Part shown: piece by piece, positions 21,100 through 31,136 of the stretch
How positions within the stretch are numbered: position 1 is the first letter of the stretch
How the letters are laid out: every line of letters begins with the position of its first letter
NCBI GenBank assembly: GCA_951394045.1
Contig: OX595996.1
Span: 558,001-622,000, forward strand
Reading direction: 5' to 3'
DNA length: 64,000 bases
Source of the DNA: Nitzschia sp. DOCU1
Lineage: Eukaryota > Bacillariophyta > Bacillariophyceae > Bacillariales > Bacillariaceae
Made by a program: the position numbers and the translations under genes
The notes under the pieces: model-generated
What the model was told of the DNA's origin: nothing
The model's input: the letters and a program-made list of their open reading frames with translations, nothing else
The model's database searches: none

Positions 21100-22476
21100 A
21101 TGTCCGGCATCTTTTTGGTCGCAGCCAAGCGCACTCCCTTTGGTGCCTTTGGAGGAAGTCTCAAGGGACTATCGGCCACTCAATTGGGTGTCGTGTCGAC
21201 TCAAGCTGCCTTGGAGTCTGCTGCCTTGGATCCTGCCTTGGTAGATTCCGTCTTTTTTGGCAATGTCATTCAAAGTAGTCCCGACGCGGCCTATTTGGCA
21301 CGTCATGTCTGTTTGAAGTCAGGCTTGAAACAATCCACGCCGGCACTCACCATTAATCGTTTGTGTGGATCGGGCTTTGAAACGGTCATTTTGGGAGCTC
21401 ATTCGATCAAGGCTGGAGAATCGCAAATCAGTGTGTGTGGTGGAAGTGAAAATATGAGTGATGCACCATTGACCACTCGTGGAAATGATGCTCGATGGGG
21501 CGTCAAACTAGGAACAGGACTGCGCATGGGAGATGCCTTGTGGGATGGGCTGACGGATAGTCATGCGGGAACGCCCATGGGTGTCACAGCGGAAAATTTG
21601 GCCAAAAAATATGGCATTTCCAGAGAGGTGAGTTTTGTTTGCTGGAGTGGATAGGGAAAATGACAAGTAAAACGACGACCATTTCTAACATGTATTATTA
21701 TTGTCATGATTAGGAATGCGATGCATTTTCTCTTCGCAGTCAACAACTTTGGGCCAAGGCCAAGAAAGAAGGATTGTTTGATGCGGAAATTGCGCCCGTC
21801 GAAGTCAAGGCCAAGAAGGGTACCAAGGTCGTCGACACGGATGAACATCCTCGTCCGGAAACCACACCCGAACAACTCGCCAAGTTGCCCCCTGTCTTTG
21901 ACAAGGCCGGAGTCGTCACGGCTGCCAGTTCGTCGGGGATTTGCGATGGGGCGGGAACGATTATTGTGGCATCCGAACAAGCCGTCAAGGAACACAATTT
22001 GAAACCACTCTGCCGATTGGTGAGTTATGCTTCCGTGGGATGCGATCCTACTATCATGGGCATTGGACCCGTCCCTGCCATTCAATTGGCATTGCAGCGC
22101 GCCGGCTTGACATTGGCAGATGTCGATCGTGTCGAAATCAATGAAGCCTTTGCCGCACAATTCTTGGCGTGTGCCAAGGAATTGGGCTTGGATATGGACA
22201 AGACAAATTTGCATGGTGGTGCGATTAGTTTGGGACATCCCTTGGGTGCTAGTGGATCCAGAATTACGGCACACTTGGCCCATGAATTTGCCTATAACTC
22301 GTCGAGCAAGATTCATGTCGGTGCGGCATGTATTGGAGGTGGTATGTACTCTGACAAATGGGACATTTCTTGCCATTGTAAAGGTGTGGATTTGATTTGT
22401 TTCGTGTCTGACCGTTTCCTTTGCATTTCCAACAAACGCAGGTCAAGGCATTGCTCTCGTATTGGAACGTGTATAG
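21100..22476 (+). CDS. 3-ketoacyl-CoA thiolase (ACAA2-like)
   Basis: Exons 21100-21627, 21714-22341 and 22442-22476 give a 396-residue thiolase. Introns are 86 and 100 nt with GTGAGT and GTATGT donors. Conserved features are the nucleophilic Cys in N-R-L-C-G-S-G, the N-E-A-F-A block, G-G-A-I-S-L-G-H-P-L-G-A-S-G, and the C-terminal C-I-G-G-G-Q-G split by the second intron. D-A-x-Y-L-A-R-H-V and I-S-R-E-E-C-D match the mitochondrial ACAA2 type more closely than cytosolic acetoacetyl-CoA thiolases. It cleaves 3-ketoacyl-CoA with CoA to acetyl-CoA and a shortened acyl-CoA. No cleavable presequence and no C-terminal PTS1 are present; mammalian ACAA2 is imported with an uncleaved N-terminus, so mitochondria remain likely. 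Confidence 0.93.
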
Positions 22477-22911
22477 GACAACTACCGGTAGCACACACGA
22501 CATGGATTTTGCATTATAATAATCATACTATTTGTTCATAGATATTCAGCCATGCCCACCTAGCGTAGTAAGAAGATTATTGTGCAGAAGCTGGCAAGGA
22601 ATCGCATGTACAATGGTTAAGCGCGGCTCTTCTGTATGCGTGTGGCATCAAAGGGAAGCAGAGCCTTTCAAAATCATTTCTTGCTCTCGTTAGCTGTGGC
22701 TAGGAACCCCGAAAGAAGTGCGACAAGAGTCCTCGCATGCATGGAGCTACTAGACTTTGAAAGCCGGCCACATGAGTGTTTGAATCGACAACATTCTCGG
22801 CGAAAGCTTCTCGATGGACTAGTACTGACATGCAAATCAGTCTGACGAACTTCGACAACATACACCGTATGTCTTGATTCCAGACGCCCCAATCAAACCA
22901 AGCGGTAGATG
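22477..22911. other. Intergenic, convergent 3' ends
   Basis: CTACCGGTAG occurs at 22482-22491, six bases after the thiolase stop codon. Nothing else was recognised. Confidence 0.5.
22482..22491. repeat. CTACCGGTAG palindrome, site 3
   Basis: An exact copy beginning six bases after the thiolase stop codon. Confidence 0.8.
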
Positions 22912-23766
22912 TCACGTCGAGTATGCCTCTTCGTCATCCGCCGCCGTCGCATCAAACCACCGACCCAAGGCAATCGCATCCATGGTCACTGCAAAGTAAC
23001 AAGGGCCAGTAATACTGGAAAGTGCCAGGTTTGCATAGTTCTCGCCCAATAGTGTGGTTGCCACGGGCTTTACAAATGATGGCAGGTGCGCGAGTGGAAA
23101 ATAATCTGCCGCCGACGGTAGATATTCCCAAACTCCCTGTGCCACAAAGGGTAATTCGGACAGCGGGCCACCAATGGAAGTAATGGAAGCTGCTAATAAG
23201 GCAGCCAAAGTTCCATCCAACAATGCCCACTGACTCATGGCAGCCACCAACATGACCAGCAAGTGTGCTTCGGCGGGACTTTGAACAGCCCATGGAAGCG
23301 ACGACAAAGAAGAAGAAGAATCCAGCAGCAGCAAACCATTTGTGGCATCGGGGTGCGTTTCCAAGAATTCTGATAGTTTGATAATGAAGGCAGTCGTAGT
23401 GACAGCGATCAAAGCCTTGTTTCTTAATCTGCTCGCCGTCGTTGACGACGACTCGGTTTGGGTCACAGCTGCTGTTTCTGGCGCAGTAGTACCCTTGATA
23501 GTTTGCAGTCCAGATTCAAATAGTCGTGGCAGGACTCCTCCCAGCACCACATAAGCGATTCCCAGCAAGGGCGGAATCGTCCAGCTCGAACAAAAATAGA
23601 AGGGGTAGCCACTCCATTGTGCCAAGGCTTCCGTGGGCCATGCCAGTGAAAGGGGCAGAACGTCGTATTGGAGAAGGCATTGGTTGTGGAGGGAATCAAC
23701 GATGGGTCCCACAGTACAACCTGTCGCGAACAGTTTTGCGGATGTAGCTGGACTCAGAGGTCTCAT
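22912..23766 (-). CDS. INSIG-like multi-pass membrane protein
   Basis: The product is 284 residues from an ATG at 23766, without introns. Hydrophobic segments and short motifs occur in the order of INSIG proteins. G-P-I-V-D-S-L-H-N is in the first helix, and W-T-I-P-P-L-L-G-I-A-Y opens the second. A Ser-rich loop follows, then a helix with F-I-I-K-L-S-E-F. Next come a long paired-helix region ending in G-V-W-E-Y, and G-P-C-Y-F-A-V-T-M-D-A-I-A-L-G-R-W near the C-terminus. INSIG proteins retain sterol-regulated partners in the ER. Whether that role applies here is inference, and the resemblance is of pattern rather than strong identity. An unrelated plastid or ER membrane protein is the alternative. 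It diverges from the V-ATPase accessory gene. Confidence 0.5.
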   Translation of the reverse strand: MRPLSPATSAKLFATGCTVGPIVDSLHNQCLLQYDVLPLSLAWPTEALAQWSGYPFYFCSSWTIPPLLGIAYVVLGGVLPRLFESGLQTIKGTTAPETAAVTQTESSSTTASRLRNKALIAVTTTAFIIKLSEFLETHPDATNGLLLLDSSSSLSSLPWAVQSPAEAHLLVMLVAAMSQWALLDGTLAALLAASITSIGGPLSELPFVAQGVWEYLPSAADYFPLAHLPSFVKPVATTLLGENYANLALSSITGPCYFAVTMDAIALGRWFDATAADDEEAYST

Positions 23767-24290
23767 GTCTCAAACTATCTACCTTGTGAAGGTATGCCGA
23801 TCATGGATTGTTAGATTTGTGCTTTCTCTCCCCCATGGTCGGCATGGATGCCGAGTGCTCGAAATACAAAAGAAAAGAAGAAAATCCCAAACGCGACGAA
23901 CGGATGACGCAATTGGATGAGTGATTTCGGTCGTCTTAGTCATTCAATCGCCCAAACGGACAGGCGGTCCGCTGGAATAAGAAGCTGTTATTTAAAGATA
24001 TCCATGCCTGAAAGTATTTATTTGGGACTTTGTTTTGGTTGGCAGGCGACAACCGAGGGCAGGCGATCATACCAAAAACCTTCATGAATGGAGGCTTTGC
24101 CGAACGCCAATGGCCATATTCAACGCACTTCCTCGGCACAAAGCTGTCTTTCCCCAGCGCCGCCGCACCCTGCACAAAGAGCCAGCACGATCAAAGCCTC
24201 GCCCCTTCGCCTCTTTGTTTTTATCGTTGTTGTTGTTTCGTAGTGTCGTCTCCTGAGGCATCATCCACAAGAGTAATTTACACAACAACC
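23767..24290. promoter_or_regulatory. Divergent intergenic region
   Basis: This 524-bp region lies between the INSIG-like and V-ATPase accessory start codons. The frame upstream of 24291 stays open with no better ATG and probably represents 5' UTR. Confidence 0.35.
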
Positions 24291-25205
24291 ATGAAGCTGT
24301 CTTTTGTACTGTGTAGTTTTATTGCTTCGGCCGTAGCAGCCCCTGCTGTTGTCTGGAAGAAGCACGCGAGATCGGACAATCGATTTTTGCACTCTTCCGA
24401 AGACGTTGCTGTTTCGGATGTGCTGGGTGGCGCCATCCAGGGATCCTCGTTTTCAGTTGTCTTCCTAGTAGGCAAGGACGAGAATGGAAGTGAATCGCTA
24501 ACAGAATTGGCGTCCTCCGGGAAGCTCCCTGCCACGGCGGAAAAGTACGGCGATGCGGACGGTATTTACCACCATGTATCGGGACTCGAGTCCTCTGCGG
24601 TGATTGTCCGTGAAGCTAAGGCTTACACAGAGCAAGGTGTTCTTGCCGTTTCATTGCAAGAAGCAAATCAAAAGCTTAGCTCCTTGACGGGGTCTGTAGA
24701 CGTGGAAGTTGACGGATCTGGTATGCCTACTCAATCCAAATCCGCAAACAAGCGAGCGCGTCAACTCGCTGGCGCCAACATTTTGGTGGTCAATGTGGAC
24801 CCCAAGGACGACGCTGCGGAAATCGACCGAACGATTGCCGCTGCTATCGATAACGAAAAGGTGCAAAGTGTTGTTCTCGCTGGTATTCGCTCCCTTTCGG
24901 AGGTCAAGCACGAGCGTATGCTGGCGGCCCATAAGAAGCGCACCATCATGCAAAAGGAAGGCGATCGAGTCTTGGAAGCCCGTCGCCGACGTCGTTTGGA
25001 ACAAGATGATGCCGCTCAAGACGGAAACGACAACTCTGACATGTCGGGTGTTTATTATGTGGCAATGACCCCCAATATCTTGGCGGCGCTCTTGTTCTTG
25101 GGATTGTTTACGATCATTACATGGATTGGAATCTCGTGTATGGGGGACATTAGCGGGCAAGACGTTTTTGTGACCAAGATGCCTTCTGTCGGACGTGAAG
25201 CTTAA
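24291..25205 (+). CDS. V-ATPase accessory subunit Ac45/VOA1-like protein
   Basis: This 304-residue type I membrane protein begins with a signal peptide (M-K-L-S-F-V-L-C, cleavage after V-A-A). It has a poorly conserved lumenal domain, then a run of basic residues (E-A-R-R-R-R-R-L) that could be a proprotein cleavage site. The single C-terminal helix bears Y-V-A-M-T-P-N-I-L-A-A-L-L with G-I-S-C-M shortly after, followed by a short cytosolic tail. That helix pattern is the hallmark of the Ac45/VOA1 transmembrane domain, which sits in the V-ATPase Vo ring and helps its assembly. The lumenal domain shows no detectable similarity by eye, as is usual for this family. The ATG at 24291 is chosen because it directly precedes the signal peptide. 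Confidence 0.75.
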   Translation: MKLSFVLCSFIASAVAAPAVVWKKHARSDNRFLHSSEDVAVSDVLGGAIQGSSFSVVFLVGKDENGSESLTELASSGKLPATAEKYGDADGIYHHVSGLESSAVIVREAKAYTEQGVLAVSLQEANQKLSSLTGSVDVEVDGSGMPTQSKSANKRARQLAGANILVVNVDPKDDAAEIDRTIAAAIDNEKVQSVVLAGIRSLSEVKHERMLAAHKKRTIMQKEGDRVLEARRRRRLEQDDAAQDGNDNSDMSGVYYVAMTPNILAALLFLGLFTIITWIGISCMGDISGQDVFVTKMPSVGREA

Positions 25206-26206
25206 TTTGTACTTAGTATCTATCTAATGTTAGCCTGGAAAGGACGTTGTCTAGTAATTACAAATGTAGTCAGAGGCGGCGTCTCGTCTAGTCTAGCGAG
25301 AGAGGATAGACGCATTGCCATTGGCGGGGCAATGTCATAGCTTCAATAGTATGATATAGGCACGCGAGGGTTGGTACTACAAGGTAGTGCTATAGTAGCG
25401 ATGCCGCTGGTGTGCCAGGTGGTGCTGGTGGGTTAGCTGGAAAAGCAGCTACCACATACTAAGAGCGTAGAAAATCATGAATGAACAATGAATGATTTAT
25501 CATGATTCGACAAGCTCAAGAATCCATTTTAATCTGCTCTAGATTCAATTATGATCATGGCAATGGAGCAACAAAAGCTCGTTCCCATAACTAACGACCA
25601 CGATCATCAATGACGAGGAGACCGGCTGAGCGAAGCAACAATGCTGACTGGTGTACAAGTTACGCGGCGATGACGACGACCTTTGCATCATAGTATTCGA
25701 TACCACAGTTGAAAGTTTAACGTACATTGCTTGATCGCAAGGAGACTACCGGTAGAACACGTCGGTATGCTAAATACCCATCCCTAACTAACAATGATGA
25801 TGCTAACTACTACCTACCGACAGTGTAGCGCACTACCTCTAGCTTGAGTACCGGCAGCGGACTGCAAAAAGCGACATTGTTGTTCGAAGTAGTCGATAAT
25901 GACTGACTCGATCACTCGACCCGAATGACCGAATGACCTCTCTGTCGGATGGATTGCACGGACACATTGACTCCGCTGAAAGCTCATAACCTGATGGCGT
26001 CTCCGGCGCTGGGGGTGTGACGTATGATATCCTGTTTGTCGAGGTTCCCGCCGGCGTTTTGGGAACGTTGAAGGTTTCGGATCGCGAGATTGAATGTCAA
26101 CTTAGCCAAAATCCAACGCAACTCACGCACCAACAGTGGCTCGCAGCTCTCTCCTTGCTGCAGCCCCCATTCTACTCACGAAGCAGCATCATTAAAACAA
26201 GCAACA
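25206..26206. other. Intergenic, about 1 kb, upstream of psbQ'
   Basis: This contains the psbQ' promoter and an exact CTACCGGTAG at 25746-25755. It is rich in CTAC/GTAG strings; no gene was seen. Confidence 0.45.
25746..25755. repeat. CTACCGGTAG palindrome, site 4
   Basis: An exact copy in the psbQ' upstream intergenic region. Confidence 0.8.
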
Positions 26207-27065
26207 ATGAAGGTCGCCCTTGCTCTCTCTTTCGTCGCATCTGCCGCTGCTTTCTCGCAGGTGAGGATCGATACCGTTATCGTTCTTGTACCGCTCTGGT
26301 CCCGAAAGTGAAGCATTTTAATGTTTTCATGTGTCGGGGTTCTCAGAGCGCTTCGGCCGTTGGCGATCTTCGCGTTTTGCCCCATGACGATGCCGATCAT
26401 ACCCATGTTTGAGCTGTTGCATTCGGTGATCTTGGGTCTTCTCTCTGATTGAAACCGAACTATTGCTGATGTTAAGTTGCTTACAATTTGTTTGCCCTCT
26501 ATTTTATCGTGCTCCCTCACAGGAGGCCAGCCGTCGTGAAGCCTTTGCCGGAATCGCCGCTGCTGGAGCCGCGTTGGTCCCTGCCGTTGCCAATGCCGCT
26601 GCCGGAGAGTCCCCCCGATTCTCTGTCTTCGGTTTGATCGGAGACGGTACCTCTTACTCTGAGGGTGCCGCCTACGGAACTGATCAATCCAAGCCTCTCT
26701 ACTCTCCCTACTCCGTCTACGGTGAGGAAGGTCCTGAATCTCTGTTCAAGGCTGACAACGCCGAATACATTGCCAGGAAGAAGACCATCCTTGCTGAGAC
26801 CAAGAAGCGAATTCAGAAGTTGCCCGCTTATGCTCAGAAGAAGAAGTGGTTCGAGGTCACTGATGAGCTCGCCCGCTACATGTATGAAACCCGTGGAGCC
26901 GTCAAGTATCTTGCCAAGAGTAAGGAACAACAAAAAGCTGCCAAGGCCTTCTTCAAAGCCATCGAGGAAGTTGGAGACAGTGCTCGTCTTAAGCAGCAAG
27001 ACAAGTGCTTGGCTGCCATTGACAAGTCCTTGGCGACGCTTGACGCCCTCACCGCCAAGCTCTAA
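26207..27065 (+). CDS. psbQ: PsbQ' / oxygen-evolving enhancer protein 3, plastid lumen
   Basis: A 54-nt first exon (26207-26260) encodes only the signal peptide, ending A-A-A-F-S-Q with the plastid A-F motif. After a 262-nt intron (GTGAGG...CACAG) the second exon (26523-27065) starts E-A-S-R-R-E-A-F, followed by an Ala-rich hydrophobic stretch to A-N-A. This is a twin-arginine thylakoid-lumen signal. The mature protein (about 155 residues) is a four-helix bundle type with P-L-Y-S-P-Y, K-R-I-Q-K-L-P-A-Y-A-Q-K-K-W and a Lys/Ala-rich helical C-terminus, as in red-lineage PsbQ'. It stabilises the Mn4CaO5 cluster on the lumenal face of photosystem II. The total is 198 residues. Putting the plastid targeting signal on its own exon is shared with psbO nearby. 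Confidence 0.88.
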
Positions 27066-27828
27066 GCAGCTATTGTTCTCCCCCGAATAACTCAATGCAA
27101 CTTGATCTACCACTTACTTGGGGTTTAGAGTCGGTCCAGTTTGTACAGACGAAGCCTTGACGATAGAATCCTACTTGACATAGTAATGTAAGCTTTTGTC
27201 GAAGTAGACGCCGAACAATTTGCACTTAAGGAGGGCTTTGTCATCATCTACATCAGTGCGACTCAAGACTTTTATTGAAGCCATGGCACAACTAGCAACT
27301 GATCCTCGCAGAAACGATCTATGATAGAGAGATGTTTGGCCGATCCTTGCAATATCTAGTTCTGCACTACCGGTAGTATTGGCATCAATTTCCTGATGGA
27401 TATCAGATAGCAACGGAAATGCAGTTCTCGCGGTACCGTCCGTCTGTACCACGTTGTACGTGGTATCATACGTGGCTGGGTAGATAACGAAAGTGAGAAA
27501 GGACGGAAAAAGAACTCCTTTCTTTGCGCGCTATGATGACTCATGCGAACAAACGTCCGTCCGTATGTACCGAGAAAATCTATGATGAGTTTTTGTGGCC
27601 GGCCGCCATGGTGACGACAAGAGCATCAAAATGAAGACACCCCAACGCCATGGTCCCTTTCCAAACAGCATTTTCATTTTGATTCAGTCTGCCATTGAGA
27701 AAACATCACTTTGGCAAACAAGCAACTTGTTTTCCTGAGTGACATGAAAATTGAGCGAAAGAATCAACGCCATTTATCGTCACGTTTCACCATTCCTGAG
27801 CATCTCTTAAAATCCCATTCGTCCGACC
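27066..27828. other. Intergenic
   Basis: CTACCGGTAG lies at 27367-27376. A short inverted repeat near 27448-27466 (TACCACG, 5-nt loop, CGTGGTA) could form a hairpin. It holds the upstream region of the bL32m gene. Confidence 0.45.
27367..27376. repeat. CTACCGGTAG palindrome, site 5
   Basis: An exact copy downstream of psbQ'. Confidence 0.8.
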
Positions 27829-28164
27829 ATGATTTGGAATTCATTACAGGTTCTTTCCAGCTACATGCGACAGCGGTTATTTTTTCAATACCGACCCCAG
27901 CTTGCCATGTTACCCCAGTTGGATGGTCTCTCCCTCCCTCAACACGCCTCCTGGATGGAACCTGCGGCGCAAGAAGACAATCCTTGGATTTGGTTTGCCG
28001 TTCCAAAACGCAAGCATACTCGTTCACGGAAACGGATGAAAACCACAGTTCACAAGCGTCTACCTCTAAAGAAAAATATCGTCTTTGACCCCCGGACAGG
28101 AGAGGTTACTCTGAAGCATAAGATGCCGTTCAACTGGAAGGACTACCTGCCTAAGGAAGAATAA
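27829..28164 (+). CDS. MRPL32: Mitochondrial ribosomal protein bL32m
   Basis: The product is 111 residues. The central A-V-P-K-R-K-H-T-R-S-R-K-R-M-K is the conserved N-terminus of mature bacterial-type L32. It is preceded by about 57 residues that serve as a mitochondrial presequence, as in yeast and human MRPL32, which are processed after import. The usual C-terminal zinc-ligand cysteines of many L32 proteins are absent. The tail ends D-P-R-T-G-E-V-T-L-K-H-K with acidic residues. A component of the mitochondrial large ribosomal subunit. The ATG at 27829 starts a Leu/Arg-rich, acid-free stretch; in-frame sequence upstream lacks targeting character. Confidence 0.78.
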   Translation: MIWNSLQVLSSYMRQRLFFQYRPQLAMLPQLDGLSLPQHASWMEPAAQEDNPWIWFAVPKRKHTRSRKRMKTTVHKRLPLKKNIVFDPRTGEVTLKHKMPFNWKDYLPKEE

Positions 28165-28482
28165 TTTAAGACTTTATTGTAACGAAGCGTATCCTGAAAT
28201 TCTACTTTCTAGTTCACTTTTCTGCAATGCTCTGCGTGCGGATGGGATGGATGTCTGTTTAATTGATTGTTGGGCATAGCCAACGTGCTGTAGAGGTGGA
28301 TGGCTCAGTCTGAGGGGCCCTGAATCCAAAGTGAATGCCCTCTGATCGACAACAAAACCCAGCTAGCATCGATTGCTTGATATCGGGAATCGGACTTCTC
28401 AATGTCCACACAGGAAACGCAGCTCGAATAATGACGGGCTTGCAACAGCTGGTGGTAGGATTATCGGCGACCACACTCCGCC
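28165..28482. other. Intergenic, convergent 3' ends
   Basis: No feature was seen between the bL32m and DUF4864-like stop codons. Confidence 0.5.
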
Positions 28483-28926
28483 TTACATATTTGGAATCAC
28501 AGCGTCGACCATATAGCACCCTGCATTGGGTCCATTCGGACATCTTGAAAGAGACCACCAGTATTCTACCACCTTGGAGATCTTTGTATTTCCATCGTTG
28601 TTAATGTTGGTCGGTATTACACGCACCAGGTATTGCTTGGAGGCTGCCATGTTGGACTCGAGCAGAACGTCTGCCTTTTTATGACCCACAAGATACTTGT
28701 AGGGGCCAGACCTGACCATTTGGCTGAAAGTGTTGACGTCCCCAGTGCGTTGCTTGTTGGCAGGCGACGCGAATTCGTAGACTCCCGACATGTCATTCTT
28801 TTGCAGCGCGGTCAATTGAGATAAGACAACGTCAATGGGAGGTGTGCTCGGCGAAAGCGAATGCGCATATGGGACCCAGCCTGAGAAGGAAAGGAGAACA
28901 ACGCAGGCTCGTCTTAATGACTTCAT
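28483..28926 (-). CDS. DUF4864-like secreted or plastid-lumen protein
   Basis: The product is 147 residues from the ATG at 28926, which starts a signal peptide (M-K-S-L-R-R-A-C-V-V-L-L). The mature part has V-V-L-S-Q-L-T-A-L-Q-K-N-D, F-A-S-P-A-N-K and a G-H-K-K-A-D block, ending W-W-S-L-S-R-C ... C-Y-M-V-D-A-V-I-P. This order of motifs resembles the DUF4864 family of cyanobacteria and algae, whose function is not known. The residues after the signal (A-H-S-L-S-P) do not give the usual F at +1, so plastid import is uncertain and secretion or ER retention is possible. It diverges from the ankyrin-like gene downstream. Confidence 0.6.
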   Translation of the reverse strand: MKSLRRACVVLLSFSGWVPYAHSLSPSTPPIDVVLSQLTALQKNDMSGVYEFASPANKQRTGDVNTFSQMVRSGPYKYLVGHKKADVLLESNMAASKQYLVRVIPTNINNDGNTKISKVVEYWWSLSRCPNGPNAGCYMVDAVIPNM

Positions 28927-29372
28927 GGTAGCGAACGGGGTGAAATTTAAATCGATTAAGTGCAAAACACAGCAGAGGAGCAGCAACGAGAGAGTTAATT
29001 TTGATGGGAACTAATAGATTCCTTGTCGAGAGTGGTGATTGATGTTTCTTTTGAATCCGGAAAGAATCGAATCGTACCGCATGGGCAAATGGCAGATTTT
29101 ATCGCCTGCTTGCAGGGGAGCTCGCTGGCGCGGGCGAGCGAGCGAGAGTGAACCCTAATTATTATTTTCGTCGAATTTCTCGAAAGTACGTAGTCATCAA
29201 CAATAGCCAGAACTACCGCGACGGGGCGCCGCCGACGACGACTCGAAGATCATTTTTGTTGTCACGGTACACGGTGCCACCATTCGAAAGATTTACATAG
29301 CTCATCGCATCTCTCCAACGTCCACTCATCACCACACACAGACGATTGCATCTTGTCGACCTGCAGCATAGT
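28927..29372. promoter_or_regulatory. Divergent intergenic region
   Basis: A GCGAGCGAGCGAGAG simple repeat lies near 29136-29150. No binding motifs are assignable. Confidence 0.35.
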
Positions 29373-30275
29373 ATGAGTTCTTCTGAAGCCTTGCACCAAA
29401 ACCGAACCATCCTCTCGTATTGTCGAAGAGGACAGTATGGTTTGGCAAGAAGACGCTTTGAAAAGTTGTTGAACGATGGCAAAAATGACAATGTGGCGTG
29501 GAATGAACCACAGCTTTACGACGAAGTATTTCAAGTGGACCGTTATGGGTACTACCCGATTCATCTTGTTCTCCTGTGGTCAACGGGCGGTACCAATGGC
29601 GATGCGCATGCACTGATTTTATCTATTTTGGAGTTTTCCAAGGAATTTCCATCGGAGCGACGAAAAATGCTTTCAGCGGCACAGATCAACATTGGTCGCA
29701 CTCCTCTTCACTTGGCTACGTGTGTTCGTAACATGGAAATTCTCGACGCCTTGGTTCGAGCCTATCCAGAGGCTCTCCTCATACTCTATGGAGAACGAAC
29801 GCCCCTGGAAATATCTAAGCAAGATTATCCAACGGGAACTGCATTTCTGGAAGAAATGACAGCAAGCTGGATTCGTCGTAGACTTAGAATGTCCGTCCAT
29901 CTCTGTGCAAATCGATATTTCAGATCAACAGAAACGCCACTGGTTCCATTTTCAAACAGCGATAGAGAAGTCGCAAAGATCAGACCAAAACCTTGGTTCG
30001 TGTTGAGCGTCAGTGGATATCTGCTACAGCGGCTATCCATCCATCTCTGTGCGAATCGATATTTCGGATCATCACGAACGATGCCACTGGTTCCATTTTC
30101 AAACAGCGATAGAAAAGTCGCCAAGATCAAACCGAAACCGTGGTTTGTGTTGAGCGTCATTGGATATTTGCTACAGCGAGAAATGAAGCCGATTGCCCTA
30201 CAAATACTAGCGTTTGTAGGTGGCAATGCAAAGGTTGCTGCTTCGAAGAAGCGTCGCCGAGCGGCCCCTTCCTAA
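29373..30275 (+). CDS. Ankyrin-like protein with internal 48-residue duplication
   Basis: The product is 300 residues. The first half has one clear ankyrin repeat (I-G-R-T-P-L-H-L-A) and weaker ones, related in style to large diatom ankyrin families. From nt 29892 two near-identical units follow. Unit 1 is 29892-30035 (48 codons) and unit 2 is 30036-30182 (49 codons). Both contain H-L-C-A-N-R-Y-F, P-L-V-P-F-S-N-S-D-R and K-P-W-F-V-L-S-V. They differ by few substitutions and one added codon, so the duplication is recent and in frame. The C-terminus is basic (K-K-R-R-R), possibly a nuclear signal. The hydrophobic strip W-F-V-L-S-V is too short for a secure membrane helix. Function unknown. The ATG at 29373 is the first in frame. 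Confidence 0.6.
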   Translation: MSSSEALHQNRTILSYCRRGQYGLARRRFEKLLNDGKNDNVAWNEPQLYDEVFQVDRYGYYPIHLVLLWSTGGTNGDAHALILSILEFSKEFPSERRKMLSAAQINIGRTPLHLATCVRNMEILDALVRAYPEALLILYGERTPLEISKQDYPTGTAFLEEMTASWIRRRLRMSVHLCANRYFRSTETPLVPFSNSDREVAKIRPKPWFVLSVSGYLLQRLSIHLCANRYFGSSRTMPLVPFSNSDRKVAKIKPKPWFVLSVIGYLLQREMKPIALQILAFVGGNAKVAASKKRRRAAPS

Positions 30276-31136
30276 ATGAAAAGCAATTCACGGGCCCATC
30301 TATCTTGGACTTTTACTTTTCTATCATGTGGAGACTCGATCATCCTGCTGTAGCTGAGCAAAGCGATTTGCTTGTGCCGTCAGCTATGGGGTGATTTTTA
30401 ATGTGGCGTTTTGGAGTTCTCTATGAACCTCCCCTAGGAGGAAAAAAGGAATAAAAGAACACTTCCCACTGCGACAGATAGAGCCAATCGGAGCCAGCAG
30501 GGGCAAACGGATTCCCTGCTGCTACCTCACCTGCATGAGCGAAATAGTCATAGCTATATTTCCTTGATGTAGAAAGGCGGCTTCGACAATTACGATGCAA
30601 GAGGAAAGGCGACATTTTCCTTGCTCGTCTACTTCTAGATTACTACCGTTGCACCTTGGTAGTGCTGTCGTCCGCGGCAGCAGTCACCACCAGCATCCAG
30701 GTTGGATCTTGCTGATCTCCTTGCTGCGCGTCTCGATTCTTTCTTCGACATTCATGCGTTTCGTACTTATATCCTGGCATACTTTGGGCAAATAGAATTG
30801 TGGTCCTCGCATCACGACCGCTAGTAGCAACTCCGGAATGCTCGAGTAGTTCGTGCATGCCTTGCTGGATCAACTATAGCCAGTGCTCACATCTAGTTAC
30901 ATCCTAGCTTATTACATGATTGGCGCATACTCGGTAACCTTGTTCGATTAAATTGAACTACCTTAAGCTTCTAAAAATACAGTAGATCGCAGCTTAACCT
31001 ATGTGACTAAGTAGGTTAGGCCGCAAAAGGAGGCGCCTGGCCGATTGTTCGAGCGAGGCAGGAAGAGGTAGTCTATAAAAAAGCCACAAGATTCCGGTAG
31101 TAAACAAGTCCAGTTGCAGTAGCCTGTGCGAGATGC
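30276..31136. other. Intergenic, about 860 bp
   Basis: A small inverted repeat CCTCC-CCTA-GGAGG occurs near 30428-30441. Short open frames here lack any recognisable product. Confidence 0.45.

Noticed and set aside
21561..22376. A 271-codon open frame antisense to the thiolase gene
   Set aside because: It is a shadow of thiolase exon 2 and crosses its intron; no recognisable domain.
26517..27113. A 198-codon open frame antisense to psbQ'
   Set aside because: It is explained by the coding pattern of psbQ' exon 2.
30421..30615. A 64-codon minus-strand frame in the ankyrin-psbO gap
   Set aside because: No signal, domain or splice context; length compatible with chance.
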